Positions 25,972-36,023 of a stretch of DNA of 64,000 bases are shown here, in pieces. This stretch comes from Mucilaginibacter agri. GTDB taxonomy: Bacteria; Bacteroidota; Bacteroidia; Sphingobacteriales; Sphingobacteriaceae. The stretch covers positions 434,001 to 498,000 of the forward strand of contig NZ_WWEO01000042.1 of NCBI RefSeq assembly GCF_009928685.1, written 5' to 3'. The position numbers and the translations under genes were made by a program. The notes under the pieces were generated by a model. That model saw only the letters and a list, made by a program, of their open reading frames with translations, had not been told where the DNA came from and did not search any database. The first letter of the stretch is position 1. Each line of letters opens with the position of its first letter.

Positions 25972-28563
25972 ATGAATTTTAACAACTATACTATAAAAGC
26001 ACAGGAAGCCGTACAAAAGGCTTCAGAAATTACAACTGCCAATCAGCAGCAGGCGATTGAGAATTCGCATTTGCTTAAGGGTTTGTTACTGGCTGATGAG
26101 AATGTTGTATCGTATCTGTTAAAGAAACTTAATGTAAATATTACCCGTCTTAATGAGATACTCGACAAGCAGATCGAGTCGTATCCGAAGGTAAGTGGTA
26201 GCAATATATACCTGTCGTCTAATGCCAATTCGGCATTGCAAAAAGCGCAGAGCTATTTAAAAGAATTTAAAGACGAATTTGTATCGGTAGAACATTTATT
26301 GCTGGGGATACTTTCTGTAAATGACCCAGCCGGCAATGCATTGAAAGATGCAGGTGTTACTGAAAAAGATCTTAAAAAGGCGATAGTAGGGCTACGCGGA
26401 GATAACAAAGTGACCGACCAGAATGCTGAAGCCACTTTCAATGCGCTGAATAAGTATGCACGTAACCTAAACGAGTATGCCGAATCTGGTAAACTCGATC
26501 CGGTTATTGGCCGCGATGAGGAAATCCGTCGTGTAATACAGATACTGTCACGTCGTACCAAAAATAACCCCGTACTGGTAGGTGAGCCGGGCGTTGGTAA
26601 AACTGCTATTGCCGAAGGTATTGCCTTCAGGATTATTAAAGGCGACGTGCCTGAGAATCTGAAAACGAAAACGGTGTACTCTTTAGATATGGGTGCGCTG
26701 GTTGCAGGTGCCAAATACAAAGGCGAGTTTGAAGAACGCCTTAAAGCAGTTATTAAAGAAGTAACCCAAAGCGATAGCGAGATCATCTTGTTTATTGATG
26801 AGATCCATACGCTGGTAGGTGCAGGTGGTGGCGAAGGTGCCATGGATGCTGCAAACATCCTTAAACCTGCTCTTGCACGCGGCGAATTAAGGGCCATTGG
26901 TGCTACAACACTCAATGAGTATCAAAAGTATATTGAGAAGGATAAAGCCCTTGAACGTCGTTTTCAGCGTGTGCAGGTTGATGAGCCGGATGCGGCAGAT
27001 GCCATCTCGATTTTACGCGGGTTAAAAGAACGTTATGAAACCCATCATAAAGTGCGTATTCTCGACGAAGCAATTATTGCTTCGGTAGAGATGTCGCAAC
27101 GTTACATTGCTGATCGGTTTTTACCGGATAAAGCTATTGACTTAATGGACGAGGCTGCTTCTAAACTCCGTTTGGAAATGGACTCAGTGCCGGAAGCCGT
27201 AGATGAGCTGGAACGCCGCATTATGCAGCTGGAAATTGAGCGCGAAGCCATTAAACGCGAAAACGATACCCGCAAGGTTAAAGAGCTGAGCGAGGAGATA
27301 GCCAACCTTTCTGCCGACCGCGATCAATTGCGCGCCAAATGGCAAAGCGAAAAAGACCTGGTAGATGGGATCAACCTGAAAGTTGAATCTATTGAAAACT
27401 ATAAGCTGGAAGCCGAACAGGCCGAACGTGCAGGTGATTATGGTAAAGTAGCCGAAATACGCTACGGTCGCATCCGCGAAACACAGGAAGAGATAGATAA
27501 ACTGAAAGCTGCTTTGCTCGAAAATCAGAGCGACAGCCGGATGCTGAAAGAAGAGGTTACCGCCGAAGATATTGCAGGTGTAGTTGCCCGTTGGACTGGC
27601 ATCCCGGTTAGTAAAATGGTGCAAAGCGAGCGCGAAAAGTTGCTTAACCTGGAAGATGAGTTACACAAGCGTGTAGCGGGTCAGGAAGAGGCGATTGAGG
27701 CAATCAGCGATGCTATACGTCGCAGTCGTGCGGGTTTGCAGGATAAACGCAAGCCAATCGGTTCGTTCATATTTCTGGGTACAACAGGTGTGGGTAAAAC
27801 GGAGCTGGCTAAAGCCTTAGCTGAGTATCTGTTTAATGACGAGCAATCAATGGTACGTATCGATATGTCGGAGTACCAGGAACGTCACGCGGTATCAAGG
27901 CTTATCGGAGCGCCTCCGGGCTACGTTGGTTATGATGAAGGTGGTCAGTTAACCGAAGCTGTTCGCAGGAAACCATATAGTGTGATCTTGCTGGATGAGA
28001 TCGAGAAAGCCCATCCGGATGTGTTTAACATCTTGTTGCAGGTGTTGGATGATGGCCGTTTAACAGATAATAAAGGTCGTGTTGTGAACTTCAAGAATAC
28101 CATTGTGATCATGACTTCGAATATTGGTTCGAACGTGATCCAGGAAAATTTCGAGAACCTGGACGACGATAATAGGGAAGATATTATAGCTCAGACTAAA
28201 AATCAGTTATTTGATCTGTTGAAGCGCACCATCCGTCCGGAGTTTTTAAACAGGATAGACGAGATCATTATGTTTACCCCACTGGGCCGTAATGAAATTG
28301 GCGAAATCGTTAAGCTACAGTTCCATCAATTGCAAGCTACCCTTGCGGAAATGGGTATAAGCATGGACGCCAGCGAAGAGGCTTTAGACTGGCTGGCGCA
28401 ATTAGGTTATGATCCTCAATTTGGAGCAAGGCCATTAAAACGGGTGATCCAGAAAAAGATCCTCAACGAGTTATCCAAACAAATTCTCGCAGGTAAAATT
28501 GATAAAGACAGTAAAATTAAACTGGATATGTTCGATAACCAGTTTGTGTTCCTGAATGAATAA
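25972..28563 (+). CDS. clpB: ClpB disaggregase (Hsp104/AAA+ chaperone)
   Basis: An 863-residue hexameric cytosolic disaggregase that works with DnaK to rescue aggregated protein. The parts are in full order: N-domain about 1-145; NBD1 with Walker A '[13 protein letters not shown]' near 203-215 and '[15 protein letters not shown]'; coiled-coil M-domain about 400-530; NBD2 with '[19 protein letters not shown]'; and C-terminal '[15 protein letters not shown]'. The length matches the family. AAAGGAG sits just before the ATG. A small terminator follows at 28698-28723. Confidence 0.98.
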   Translation: MNFNNYTIKAQEAVQKASEITTANQQQAIENSHLLKGLLLADENVVSYLLKKLNVNITRLNEILDKQIESYPKVSGSNIYLSSNANSALQKAQSYLKEFKDEFVSVEHLLLGILSVNDPAGNALKDAGVTEKDLKKAIVGLRGDNKVTDQNAEATFNALNKYARNLNEYAESGKLDPVIGRDEEIRRVIQILSRRTKNNPVLVGEPGVGKTAIAEGIAFRIIKGDVPENLKTKTVYSLDMGALVAGAKYKGEFEERLKAVIKEVTQSDSEIILFIDEIHTLVGAGGGEGAMDAANILKPALARGELRAIGATTLNEYQKYIEKDKALERRFQRVQVDEPDAADAISILRGLKERYETHHKVRILDEAIIASVEMSQRYIADRFLPDKAIDLMDEAASKLRLEMDSVPEAVDELERRIMQLEIEREAIKRENDTRKVKELSEEIANLSADRDQLRAKWQSEKDLVDGINLKVESIENYKLEAEQAERAGDYGKVAEIRYGRIRETQEEIDKLKAALLENQSDSRMLKEEVTAEDIAGVVARWTGIPVSKMVQSEREKLLNLEDELHKRVAGQEEAIEAISDAIRRSRAGLQDKRKPIGSFIFLGTTGVGKTELAKALAEYLFNDEQSMVRIDMSEYQERHAVSRLIGAPPGYVGYDEGGQLTEAVRRKPYSVILLDEIEKAHPDVFNILLQVLDDGRLTDNKGRVVNFKNTIVIMTSNIGSNVIQENFENLDDDNREDIIAQTKNQLFDLLKRTIRPEFLNRIDEIIMFTPLGRNEIGEIVKLQFHQLQATLAEMGISMDASEEALDWLAQLGYDPQFGARPLKRVIQKKILNELSKQILAGKIDKDSKIKLDMFDNQFVFLNE

Positions 28564-28697
28564 TAAATGTTCGTTGATTCACTTGTCCGTTAGCTTATCA
28601 GTTAACGAGTGTGTGAAGTTGATACGTGAGTTAGATGATTTGTGAAGAAGAGTGAGTTGGCCGGTGGCTAATGGACTTCAGTGAATTAATGAAATAG

Positions 28698-28723
28698 AAA
28701 GCAGCTGTAATGGCTGCTTTTTT
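28698..28723 (+). terminator. clpB terminator
   Basis: The 8-bp stem AAAGCAGC/GCTGCTTT (28698-28705, 28713-28720) with a 7-nt loop is followed by TTT and a T-rich stretch. Confidence 0.7.
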
Positions 28724-28830
28724 GTTTTATACCGCTTTTCTTTTCAAAGTTTACGCTGTAAGTCTGGAACAATCTCTGATCTGCAATTGAGCCAGGTAAA
28801 ATTATCAAATCGCACAATCAACAACTTGAA

Positions 28831-29580
28831 TCAAAACTTCCTCAGCCAGGCTACCACATAGCCAACCAGCTCCTTGGTATAATATCCCCAGGTATTAAAT
28901 ATTTCGGTGCTGGGCCAAAATGCAAAGATGCTAAACTTGCCAAAACCTGCAGTGTAATTACAAGGGTAGGGCACAGTCTCTAATCCCGCTTTTTTAAATA
29001 TGAGTTGTGAGCGTCGCATATGAAATGCCGACGTTACCAGCAAATAGGGAGGCGGCAGGTGTTTTTGAACAAGGAGCCTTTTGGTAAATAGGGCATTCTC
29101 TATCGTATTGCGCGATTTGTTCTCTATCAATATCACACTGTCTGGAATGTTAAGCTGTTTTAGTTGCGTATATACCCAATCACCCTCGCTAAAGCCATCA
29201 GGGTCTAGGCTACCGTTGCCGCTGGTGATAAGTATATGGGAAGCTTTCCCCATGGCTTTTAATTTTAAGCCTTGTATAAACCGGTCTGAAGCACCGTTAA
29301 ACATACCTGTGCTATCACGTTTTTCTGATGAGAACCCTCCCAAAACAATTGCGCAGCTATACTTCGGAAGCTTTGCGGCGTCAACAGGAGGGTAATCCCA
29401 AAGTCTGGCGTAATTATCCAGAATAACAGGTGCCGAAAAAATATAAAATACAATGAGACTGATAATCAACAGTCGTTGTTTCCGTCGTGGTTTTTTAGTT
29501 ATAATGGCATATACCATAAATGCTAATACCCAAGTAATGGGGAACAGCAGAAATAAAAGGACCTTAGAAAGTACAAACAT
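28831..29580 (-). CDS. YdcF-like DUF218 membrane-anchored protein
   Basis: A 249-residue protein. I choose ATG 29580 (MFVLSKVLLFLLFPITW), which begins directly with a membrane segment; 30 upstream codons are open but hydrophilic and overlap an octamer array. Two N-terminal hydrophobic segments (about 5-25 and 38-55) are followed by the DUF218 domain: 'CAIVLGGF', 'ILITSGNG', 'ENKSRNTIENALF' and 'LLVTSAFHMRRS'. SanA/YdcF/ElyC relatives act in envelope or cell-wall maintenance; the substrate of this one is not known. It stands alone on the minus strand. Confidence 0.9.
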   Translation of the reverse strand: MFVLSKVLLFLLFPITWVLAFMVYAIITKKPRRKQRLLIISLIVFYIFSAPVILDNYARLWDYPPVDAAKLPKYSCAIVLGGFSSEKRDSTGMFNGASDRFIQGLKLKAMGKASHILITSGNGSLDPDGFSEGDWVYTQLKQLNIPDSVILIENKSRNTIENALFTKRLLVQKHLPPPYLLVTSAFHMRRSQLIFKKAGLETVPYPCNYTAGFGKFSIFAFWPSTEIFNTWGYYTKELVGYVVAWLRKF

Positions 29581-29662
29581 GTAATCAAAGATAATTAATT
29601 TGTCAATTCGCGAAATCAGTAATTTGCTGATGGTATTACCCTTGCCGGCTTTATGATGAATC

Positions 29663-29702
29663 ATTAACAAATTGGCAAATTAACTAATCAGGAAATTGAA
29701 AA
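29663..29702. repeat. Degenerate octamer array, five units
   Basis: Five 8-base units starting with AT (ATTAACAA, ATTGGCAA, ATTAACTA, ATCAGGAA, ATTGAAAA). It lies between the YdcF-like gene and the next plus-strand gene. Confidence 0.7.
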
Positions 29703-29776
29703 CATCCTCCCGCTTCGGTGGTTTATACATTAAGGACAGGCAGTAAACAGCGTGTTGCTTAACAAATACATCACCT

Positions 29777-30136
29777 ATGAAAAATTATGAAACCTTAGTG
29801 GACGCCACTAACGACCTTTTACAAAGAGGATATACTGCTAACCTGAGTTTTGAGGACGGTTCGGACAGTATTCAGGATAAATCTCAAAACATTGAGCTTA
29901 ATGCCGACGATTTTGAAGTAAACGAATTTTACCGCTTCGAAGGTGCGAGTAACCCATCAGATATGTCTATCGTGTACGCTATATCATCAACAAAATATAA
30001 TCTTAAAGGTGTTTTGGTTGATGCTTATGGTACTTATGCAAACAACAGCTCGTCGGCTATTGAGGCTAAGCTGCACCATCACCAGGTAAGCGATAACCTT
30101 AAAGGCGAAGATCGCCCTACAGCAAACAGTAATTAA
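29777..30136 (+). CDS. Small cytosolic protein of unknown function
   Basis: A 119-residue acidic protein: 'NYETLVDATNDLLQRGYTAN' at the start, a middle strand region 'FEVNEFYRFEGASNPSDMS', then 'YNLKGVLVDAYGTYAN'. Related Bacteroidota proteins often carry the label phosphoribosylpyrophosphate synthetase in databases, but none of the PRPP-synthase motifs is present and the size is about one third of that enzyme, so I do not use that name. It is a single-gene unit between the YdcF-like gene and the convergent HEAT-like gene. Confidence 0.82.
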   Translation: MKNYETLVDATNDLLQRGYTANLSFEDGSDSIQDKSQNIELNADDFEVNEFYRFEGASNPSDMSIVYAISSTKYNLKGVLVDAYGTYANNSSSAIEAKLHHHQVSDNLKGEDRPTANSN

Positions 30137-30156
30137 TATCATTTACATCCCTTTGC

Positions 30157-30720
30157 TTAGGCAGAGGGATGTAAATAATTTAGCAGTTTTTTTCCTCTGC
30201 TTTGTATTGCCGGGCTGCCATTGCGCATCAGGTATTCGAGCTGTTCCGAAAGCTCGTCCGCTACCCAAGGGTAGCGATGCCTCAGATTAAAGATTGTTTC
30301 TGCACCAAATGCTTTTACAGCAATTAAAACTTTCGGATCTATAAGCCACTCAAAACATTGGTTCACTACGATTTCCATATCAATATCCTGCAGCTTTTGC
30401 TGTATAGCGGGCAAAGCTTTAGGGGAGGTGAGGTGCATGGCTATTTTGGCATAATGCCTTTGGCAGCTGCCATTTGTCACATTGGCAAAATTACCTATCA
30501 AGTACTCTATATCTGTTAAATAAGATTCGGGGCGTTGTAAAAAGACATTCTCAAGCAACCATGCGGCCCTGAATGCTAACTTCTTATTACCATCAAAAGT
30601 GAGGTCGATAAGGTCGCGTAGCTTAAAGTTATTTTTTTGAACGATCTTAGTCAACTCCAGCACTTTGGTTTTACCCATGGCGACGCTTATTTGCTGTATC
30701 AATTGTTCTTTATCAGTCAT
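30157..30720 (-). CDS. HEAT-repeat-like protein
   Basis: A 187-residue all-helical protein. Repeating helix pairs of the HEAT/ARM type are visible, for example 'KLAFRAAWLLENVFLQRP', 'QRHYAKIAMHLTSPKALPAI' and 'CFEWLIDPKVLIAVKAFGAE'. It is probably a protein-protein interaction scaffold in the cytosol; no catalytic motif is seen. A TATCTTTC element 30 bases upstream is near to, but not a match for, a -7 box. It is convergent with the small gene at 29777 with only 20 bases between. Confidence 0.85.
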   Translation of the reverse strand: MTDKEQLIQQISVAMGKTKVLELTKIVQKNNFKLRDLIDLTFDGNKKLAFRAAWLLENVFLQRPESYLTDIEYLIGNFANVTNGSCQRHYAKIAMHLTSPKALPAIQQKLQDIDMEIVVNQCFEWLIDPKVLIAVKAFGAETIFNLRHRYPWVADELSEQLEYLMRNGSPAIQSRGKKLLNYLHPSA

Positions 30721-30846
30721 TTGCGATGGTGATATTAAGGGGTGGGAAAGATATTAATTGCGCGACATTTTTTTTACAGGTTACGCAAATCGGGCGATTG
30801 TGAACACTTGACGGTTGTGGTGTAAACTTGTTTAATCTAAAAATTA

Positions 30847-30854
30847 TACATTTG
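30847..30854 (+). promoter_or_regulatory. -7 promoter box for the M16 peptidase pair
   Basis: TACATTTG is a full match to TAnnTTTG, 23 bases upstream of the ATG at 30878. An upstream CTTG at shorter than usual spacing (16 bases) is the only -33 candidate. Confidence 0.5.
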
Positions 30855-30877
30855 CCCAATACATAATAGATTAATAC

Positions 30878-32146
30878 ATGGTTAAATTTAACCGTTTTAC
30901 TTTAGATAACGGCCTCCGCGTACTCGTACACGAAGATAATACAACCCCAATGGCGGTAGTTAACATTTTATATGATGTTGGCGCCCGTGATGAAGACGAA
31001 TCACAAACCGGTTTTGCCCATTTATTTGAGCATCTGATGTTTGGTGGTTCTGTAAATATACCCACTTACGACGAGCCTTTACAGCGCGTGGGTGGAGAAA
31101 ATAACGCCTTTACCAGTAACGATATCACCAACTATTACATTACGCTGCCTGCTGTGAATCTGGAGACGGCATTCTGGCTCGAAAGTGATCGCATGCTAAG
31201 CCTGGCTTTTAGCGAAAAAAGCCTCGAGGTACAACGCAACGTAGTAATGGAGGAGTTTAAGCAGCGCTACCTCAATCAGCCTTATGGCGATGTTTGGCTG
31301 CATTTACGCCCAATGGTTTATAAACAGCATCCGTACCGCTGGGCAACTATTGGCAAAGAGCTTTCGCACATCGAAAACGCTAGCATTGAAGATGTAAAGG
31401 CTTTCTTTAAAAAGCACTATAATCCTCAAAATGCTATTATGGTAGTTGGGGGCGATGTAAAAACGGAAGATATCAAAGCACTGGCCGAAAAATGGTTTGG
31501 ACCGATACCTGCGGGCGAAAAATATGTACGCAACCTTCCGCAAGAACCTGAACAGCATCAAGCCCGCCGCGAAACGGTGACAGCCAATGTGCCGTTAAAC
31601 GACGTGTATATCGCTTTCCAGGCGCCTGGCAGATTGGAGGATGGCTACTACGCAGTAGATCTGATGGGTGATGTATTGTCGCGTGGCAATTCATCGCGCT
31701 TATACCGTAGTTTGGTAAAAGACCAGCAACTATTTAGCGATATTCATGCATACATGACTGGAAGCTTCGATACGGGGATGTTTGTGGTAGAAGGTAAGCC
31801 GACCGAGGGTGTTAGTATTGATCAAGCTGAAGAAGCGATCTGGCAGCAACTGGAGCTTTTGAAGCAAACAGAAGTGCCCGAAGACGAGCTAACCAAGGTG
31901 AAAAATAAAACCGAATCTACATTGATGTTCTCTGAAATGTCTTTGCTGGATAAGGCCATGAACCTTGCATATTACGAGTTGCTTGGTGATGCCGAAGCCC
32001 TGAACCACGAAGCTGATAAATATTTGCAAATTACTGCAGAGCAGATTAAAGAGCAGGCAAACCGGATATTCCGCAAAGGAAATTCGTCGACTTTGGTATA
32101 CCTTGCTGCCCAACCTGCGACTGAAGAAATAGAAGAAACTGAATAA
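30878..32146 (+). CDS. M16 family zinc metallopeptidase, catalytic subunit
   Basis: A 422-residue peptidase of the M16 (pitrilysin/processing peptidase) family. The inverted zinc motif HxxEH is present as 'HLFEHLMFGG' near residues 48-57, with the downstream Glu in 'VVMEEFKQRY' near 125. The C-terminal half is the inactive-fold domain of the same protein. No signal peptide is visible, so it appears cytosolic. It is followed after five bases by a second M16 gene that lacks the zinc motif; together they resemble the catalytic and non-catalytic subunits of a two-chain M16B enzyme. Confidence 0.94.
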   Translation: MVKFNRFTLDNGLRVLVHEDNTTPMAVVNILYDVGARDEDESQTGFAHLFEHLMFGGSVNIPTYDEPLQRVGGENNAFTSNDITNYYITLPAVNLETAFWLESDRMLSLAFSEKSLEVQRNVVMEEFKQRYLNQPYGDVWLHLRPMVYKQHPYRWATIGKELSHIENASIEDVKAFFKKHYNPQNAIMVVGGDVKTEDIKALAEKWFGPIPAGEKYVRNLPQEPEQHQARRETVTANVPLNDVYIAFQAPGRLEDGYYAVDLMGDVLSRGNSSRLYRSLVKDQQLFSDIHAYMTGSFDTGMFVVEGKPTEGVSIDQAEEAIWQQLELLKQTEVPEDELTKVKNKTESTLMFSEMSLLDKAMNLAYYELLGDAEALNHEADKYLQITAEQIKEQANRIFRKGNSSTLVYLAAQPATEEIEETE

Positions 32147-32151
32147 CCAGT

Positions 32152-33432
32152 ATGATGTTAGACAGAACTCTGGCACCACATTTTGGTGCAATTGAACATA
32201 TTAAGTTAGTTGAGCCTAAGCATATCAAATTGCCGAATGGCAGTAACCTGTATTATTTTAATTCGGGCGAGCAGGATCTGGTGCGCATAGAATGGGTGTT
32301 TGGCAACGTGCGTTTTAACGCAGATAGACCATTGCTGAATAGTGCGGTTATAACTATGCTAACCGAAGGCACCAGTACCTTAACAGCCTCGCAAATTGCC
32401 GATAAGATAGATTATTATGGCGCGTTTTTGCAAGCAGAATATGGTTATGATAATTCTGTTGTAACGCTATATAGCTTAAGCAAGCACCTCGCCAGTACTT
32501 TGCCGGTTATTAAAGATATTATTACCGATTCTGTATTTCCGGAAAGTGAACTGCAAACCTATATTCGTAACCAGCAACAAAAGTTGCAGGTTAGCTTGCA
32601 GAAAAATGACGTGGTAGCACGTCGCACATTTAATAAAGCGATTTACGGTGAATCGTTGTACGGGTTTGCAGGCGATGGTGCCGATTATCAGCAACTTCAA
32701 CGAGCTGATATGCTGGCGCATTTTAAGCAAATGTATCAACCATCAAACTGTGATATATTTTTAGCCGGAAAAATCGACGACGAGGTTTTAAACCTGGTTA
32801 CGGATGCTTTCGGCGCCAGCTGGGCTAATGGTCCCGAATCCGCAGACATAAGCCAACCGGCTGTAAAATCATCCAACGAGCTTTTCTATTTTATCGAAAA
32901 GCCCGAAGCCTTACAATCGGCCATCCGCATAGGTACCCGAAGCATTAATCGTTCACACCCGGATTTTCCGGCATTACAAGTGCTTAACACCATTTTGGGA
33001 GGTTATTTTGGTTCGAGGTTAATGGCCAATATCCGCGAGGACAAAGGCTATACCTACGGCATCGGATCGGGTATGAGTGCACTTAAGCATGGTGGTGCGC
33101 TGTTTATTGCAACAGAAGTAGGTGCCGACGTTTGTCGCGACGCTTTAAGCGAAATTGAGAAAGAGATCAATCGCCTGAAAACCGAATTGGTGCCCCAGGA
33201 AGAACTTGACCTGGTGCGTAACTATATGTTGGGTTCGCTTTTGGGTAGCCTGGAAAATGTGTTTTCGCATGCCGATAAATTTAAGAACGTATATTTCTCG
33301 GACCTCGATTATGCTTATTACGACCGCTACACCAACGTTGTTAAAGCCATTACGCCGCAGGATGTTTTAGATCTTGCCAATAAATACCTAGACTTTGATA
33401 AAATGTATAAAGTGATAGTAGGGAAGTATTAA
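32152..33432 (+). CDS. M16 family peptidase-like protein, non-catalytic subunit
   Basis: A 426-residue M16 homologue. The position of HxxEH is occupied by 'VITMLTEGTSTL', so zinc binding is lost. The C-terminal substrate-binding signature 'SRLMANIREDKGYTYGIGSG' with its Arg and Tyr is retained, as expected for the helper chain of an M16B heterodimer. It is co-transcribed with the catalytic gene five bases upstream. It is followed by a repeat-rich spacer. Confidence 0.93.
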   Translation: MMLDRTLAPHFGAIEHIKLVEPKHIKLPNGSNLYYFNSGEQDLVRIEWVFGNVRFNADRPLLNSAVITMLTEGTSTLTASQIADKIDYYGAFLQAEYGYDNSVVTLYSLSKHLASTLPVIKDIITDSVFPESELQTYIRNQQQKLQVSLQKNDVVARRTFNKAIYGESLYGFAGDGADYQQLQRADMLAHFKQMYQPSNCDIFLAGKIDDEVLNLVTDAFGASWANGPESADISQPAVKSSNELFYFIEKPEALQSAIRIGTRSINRSHPDFPALQVLNTILGGYFGSRLMANIREDKGYTYGIGSGMSALKHGGALFIATEVGADVCRDALSEIEKEINRLKTELVPQEELDLVRNYMLGSLLGSLENVFSHADKFKNVYFSDLDYAYYDRYTNVVKAITPQDVLDLANKYLDFDKMYKVIVGKY

Positions 33433-33478
33433 AAGAATTTCGGAGTTCGGATGTTCGATTTCGGATTGACTCTCCAGC

Positions 33479-33557
33479 ACGTCATTACGGTGCGAAGCAA
33501 GCCCCAATAAGCAGAGCGGCTCTAAGTCTGTGATTGCTTCGTACCTCGTAATGACGT
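33479..33557. repeat. REP-like palindrome, full copy
   Basis: ACGTCATTACG (33479-33489) pairs with CGTAATGACGT (33547-33557), and inside these TGCGAAGCAA pairs with TTGCTTCGT. The arm consensus GTCATTnCGAGGnACGAAGCAA recurs in partial form at 39740 and 62850, so this is a dispersed family. Confidence 0.75.
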
Positions 33558-33582
33558 TTTGTTCATAACGATCACTTCGACT

Positions 33583-33611
33583 CCCTCTCCTTTGGAGAGG
33601 GCTGGGGTGAG
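33583..33611. repeat. CCCTCTCC hairpin repeat
   Basis: CCCTCTCC (33583-33590) and GGAGAGGG (33594-33601) form an 8-bp stem with a TTT loop, followed by CTGGGGTGAG. This exact type of short hairpin is a common dispersed intergenic element; its role is unknown. Confidence 0.6.
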
Positions 33612-33675
33612 GTCATTAACAAATTGTAATCTTAATGCTATATAATTGCATTAAGCCTCAAATTCGACAAGAGGG

Positions 33676-33706
33676 TTTCTAAAATCCAAAATAATTGCTA
33701 CCTTTG
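33676..33706 (+). promoter_or_regulatory. guaB promoter
   Basis: TTTC (33676-33679) as -33 and TACCTTTG (33699-33706) as -7 are separated by 19 bases, close to the Bacteroidota consensus. Transcription would start about 20 bases before the ATG at 33730. Confidence 0.65.
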
Positions 33707-33729
33707 CCCGGCAAATAACCCTATTTGCC

Positions 33730-35196
33730 ATGCTCGACTCCTCAAAATTTATCGCCGAAGGTTTAACATACGATGACGTATTGCTTGTACCGGCATACTC
33801 TGAAGTTTTACCCCGCGACGTTGACACCAGCTCTTATTTAACCCGCACTATTAAAATTAATGTGCCTATTGTTTCTGCAGCAATGGACACCGTTACCGGT
33901 TCGCAACTGGCTATTGCTATTGCACAGGCGGGTGGTATTGGTATACTGCACAAAAACATGAGCATACAGGCACAAGCCGAAGAAGTTCGCCGTGTAAAGC
34001 GTTCGGAAAGCGGGATGATCCAGGATCCGATTACCCTTCACGAAGACGCTCTTGTTTCTGACGCTGTTAAAATAATGAGAGAATACCGCGTAGGTGGTAT
34101 CCCGGTTATAAGTGCCGACAACGTTTTGGTAGGTATCATTACTAACCGCGACCTGCGTTTCCAGAAAGAAATGAATAAGCCTGTTCGTGAAGTAATGACG
34201 GTTACTAACCTCATCACTGCTCCCGAAGGTACTACGCTTTTACAGGCAGAGGAAATACTACAGAACTACAAGATAGAAAAACTACCTGTTGTAAATAAAG
34301 ATAACAAGCTGGTAGGCCTTATAACCTTTAAAGATATCCAGAAGTTTAAAAATTACCCTAAAGCTTGTAAAGACGAGCATGGCCGCCTTCGCGTAGGTGC
34401 TGCCGTTGGTGTATCTGGCGATAATCTTGATCGTGTTAAGGCTCTCGTTGCTGCAGGTGTAGATGTTATTACCGTCGATACCGCTCACGGCCACTCTAAA
34501 GGTGTGATCGATATGGTTAAGGCTACCAAACAATTGTTTCCTAACCTGCAGGTTATAGCTGGTAACATTGCCACTGCCGACGCAGCTCGTGCTCTTGCCG
34601 ACGCAGGTGCCGATGCCGTTAAAGTGGGTATTGGCCCAGGTTCTATCTGTACCACCCGTATTGTGGCTGGTGTAGGTGTGCCTCAATTATATGCCGTATA
34701 TGAATGTGCACAAGCTCTTAAAGGCACAGGCATCCCGGTTATTGCCGATGGTGGTATTAAACAAACCGGCGATATCGTAAAAGCCATTGCAGCCGGTGCA
34801 AGCTCTATTATGGCAGGTTCACTGTTTGCAGGTGTAGAAGAATCGCCAGGCGAAACCATTATTTACGAAGGCCGTAAATTTAAATCATACCGCGGTATGG
34901 GTTCCGTTGATGCAATGGAGCAAGGTTCTAAAGACCGTTACTTTCAGGATGAAACAGACGTTGTTACTAAATTAGTACCCGAAGGTATTGTAGGTCGAGT
35001 GCCGTACAAAGGTACCCTGGCTGAAGTAATTTACCAATATGTTGGTGGTTTACGCGCCGGTATGCACTACTGCGGTTCTACCAATATTGCTGATCTGCAG
35101 GATGCCAAATTTGTACGCATCACAGCAGCCGGCATGCGCGAATCACACCCGCACGATATAACTATTACTAAAGAATCTCCAAACTACACACGATAA
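33730..35196 (+). CDS. guaB: IMP dehydrogenase
   Basis: A 488-residue enzyme oxidising IMP to XMP, the committed step to GTP. The TIM barrel is interrupted by a CBS pair at about 95-205 ('[16 protein letters not shown]', '[16 protein letters not shown]'). The catalytic Cys loop '[20 protein letters not shown]' is near 300-319, followed by '[20 protein letters not shown]' and the flap '[10 protein letters not shown]'. Length and order are canonical. Its own promoter is at 33676-33706. Confidence 0.98.
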   Translation: MLDSSKFIAEGLTYDDVLLVPAYSEVLPRDVDTSSYLTRTIKINVPIVSAAMDTVTGSQLAIAIAQAGGIGILHKNMSIQAQAEEVRRVKRSESGMIQDPITLHEDALVSDAVKIMREYRVGGIPVISADNVLVGIITNRDLRFQKEMNKPVREVMTVTNLITAPEGTTLLQAEEILQNYKIEKLPVVNKDNKLVGLITFKDIQKFKNYPKACKDEHGRLRVGAAVGVSGDNLDRVKALVAAGVDVITVDTAHGHSKGVIDMVKATKQLFPNLQVIAGNIATADAARALADAGADAVKVGIGPGSICTTRIVAGVGVPQLYAVYECAQALKGTGIPVIADGGIKQTGDIVKAIAAGASSIMAGSLFAGVEESPGETIIYEGRKFKSYRGMGSVDAMEQGSKDRYFQDETDVVTKLVPEGIVGRVPYKGTLAEVIYQYVGGLRAGMHYCGSTNIADLQDAKFVRITAAGMRESHPHDITITKESPNYTR

Positions 35197-35202
35197 GTTT
35201 AT

Positions 35203-35291
35203 GGTTGATTAGGTTGGATTTGATTAAGTTTTTGAAACGATAATAACTTTGCATCACTCCAACTTAATCAACCTAATCAACCTAATCAACC
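35203..35291. repeat. Inverted nonamer arrays filling the guaB-LOG gap
   Basis: The left arm GGTTGATTAGGTTG (35203-35216) is matched exactly by CAACCTAATCAACC at 35278-35291 (and again, overlapping, at 35269-35282). An inner pair TTGATTAAGTT/AACTTAATCAA (35220-35230, 35261-35271) extends it. The right arm is three 9-base units of CCTAATCAA type. The promoter of the next gene lies in the loop. Confidence 0.8.
35219..35251 (+). promoter_or_regulatory. Promoter of the LOG-family gene
   Basis: TTTG (35219-35222) and TAACTTTG (35244-35251), 21 bases apart, match both elements of the Bacteroidota consensus. It is embedded in an inverted repeat (35203-35291), so the right repeat arm would lie in the mRNA leader. 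Confidence 0.65.
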
Positions 35292-35297
35292 GATAAC

Positions 35298-35882
35298 ATG
35301 AAATCCATTTGCGTATTCTGTGGTGCCAACTTTAATGGCGACCCTGTTCTAAGTGCTGCTATTGATCAATTAGCCGAGGTTATGGTGAGCCGTAATATGA
35401 ACCTGGTATTTGGCGGTGGCAGGGTAGGTGTTATGGGTTTGCTGGCCAACGCAATTCTTGATCGTGGTGGGAAGGCTATTGGTGTGATCCCGGAGTTTTT
35501 GATGAATAAAGAGGTTGGCCATACCGGCATAACCGAATTGCATGTAGTGGAAAACATGCATCAGCGCAAGCAGATGATGAATGACCTCTGCGACGGCATA
35601 ATCATGTTGCCCGGCGGCTTCGGCACCCTCGAAGAATTTTTTGAAGTGTTAACCTGGTTGCAGCTTGGCTTACACAGAAAGCCAATTGGCATTTTAAACG
35701 TAAACGGCTTTTACGATTTCCTGCTAAAACAAATGGACGTGATGGTTGAACAGAAATTTCTGAAACCTATAAACCGCGAATTGGTGATCACCTCTACAGA
35801 CGCGATAGAACTGGTTAACCTAATGGATACCTTCAAAGCCGAACCCGATGAGGTATGGTTTAAAGACAGAAATCTGATTTAG
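35298..35882 (+). CDS. LOG-family protein (putative nucleotide 5'-monophosphate phosphoribohydrolase)
   Basis: A 194-residue Rossmann-like protein of the LOG family (TIGR00730 type). The signature 'MLPGGFGTLEEFFEVLTW' (PGGxGTxxE) is near 97-114 and 'VFGGGRVGVMGLLAN' near 37-51. Family members cleave AMP or cytokinin-type nucleotides at the N-glycosidic bond; in bacteria the physiological substrate is usually unclear. Single gene with its own promoter. Confidence 0.92.
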   Translation: MKSICVFCGANFNGDPVLSAAIDQLAEVMVSRNMNLVFGGGRVGVMGLLANAILDRGGKAIGVIPEFLMNKEVGHTGITELHVVENMHQRKQMMNDLCDGIIMLPGGFGTLEEFFEVLTWLQLGLHRKPIGILNVNGFYDFLLKQMDVMVEQKFLKPINRELVITSTDAIELVNLMDTFKAEPDEVWFKDRNLI

Positions 35883-35908
35883 GCTTAGTGTATAGGTTAT
35901 ATACGGCC

Positions 35909-36013
35909 CGTCATGCTGAACTTGTTTCAGCACCCCACCGGGCAGGTTATTAACCAAACTGTACACTAATCATTTGAGTCGCCGATCCTAATGACTATCG
36001 GGATAGCATGACG
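35909..36013. repeat. REP-like palindrome with inner hairpin
   Basis: CGTCATGCT (35909-35917) and AGCATGACG (36005-36013) are inverted ends of a 105-base element; within the left end GCTGAA-CTTGT-TTCAGC forms a hairpin. It sits between the convergent LOG and HTH-like genes. Confidence 0.65.
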
Positions 36014-36023
36014 ATTTTGGATT

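Noticed and set aside
26253..26915. 220-codon minus-strand frame inside clpB
   Set aside because: Antisense shadow of a strongly conserved gene, with Ser/Pro-rich composition typical of such shadows.
29777..30136. Phosphoribosylpyrophosphate synthetase
   Set aside because: Related small proteins carry this label, but length and motifs do not fit the enzyme.
35909..36013. Insertion sequence remnant
   Set aside because: Inverted ends are present but no transposase frame or target duplication is seen; it fits a palindromic repeat better.
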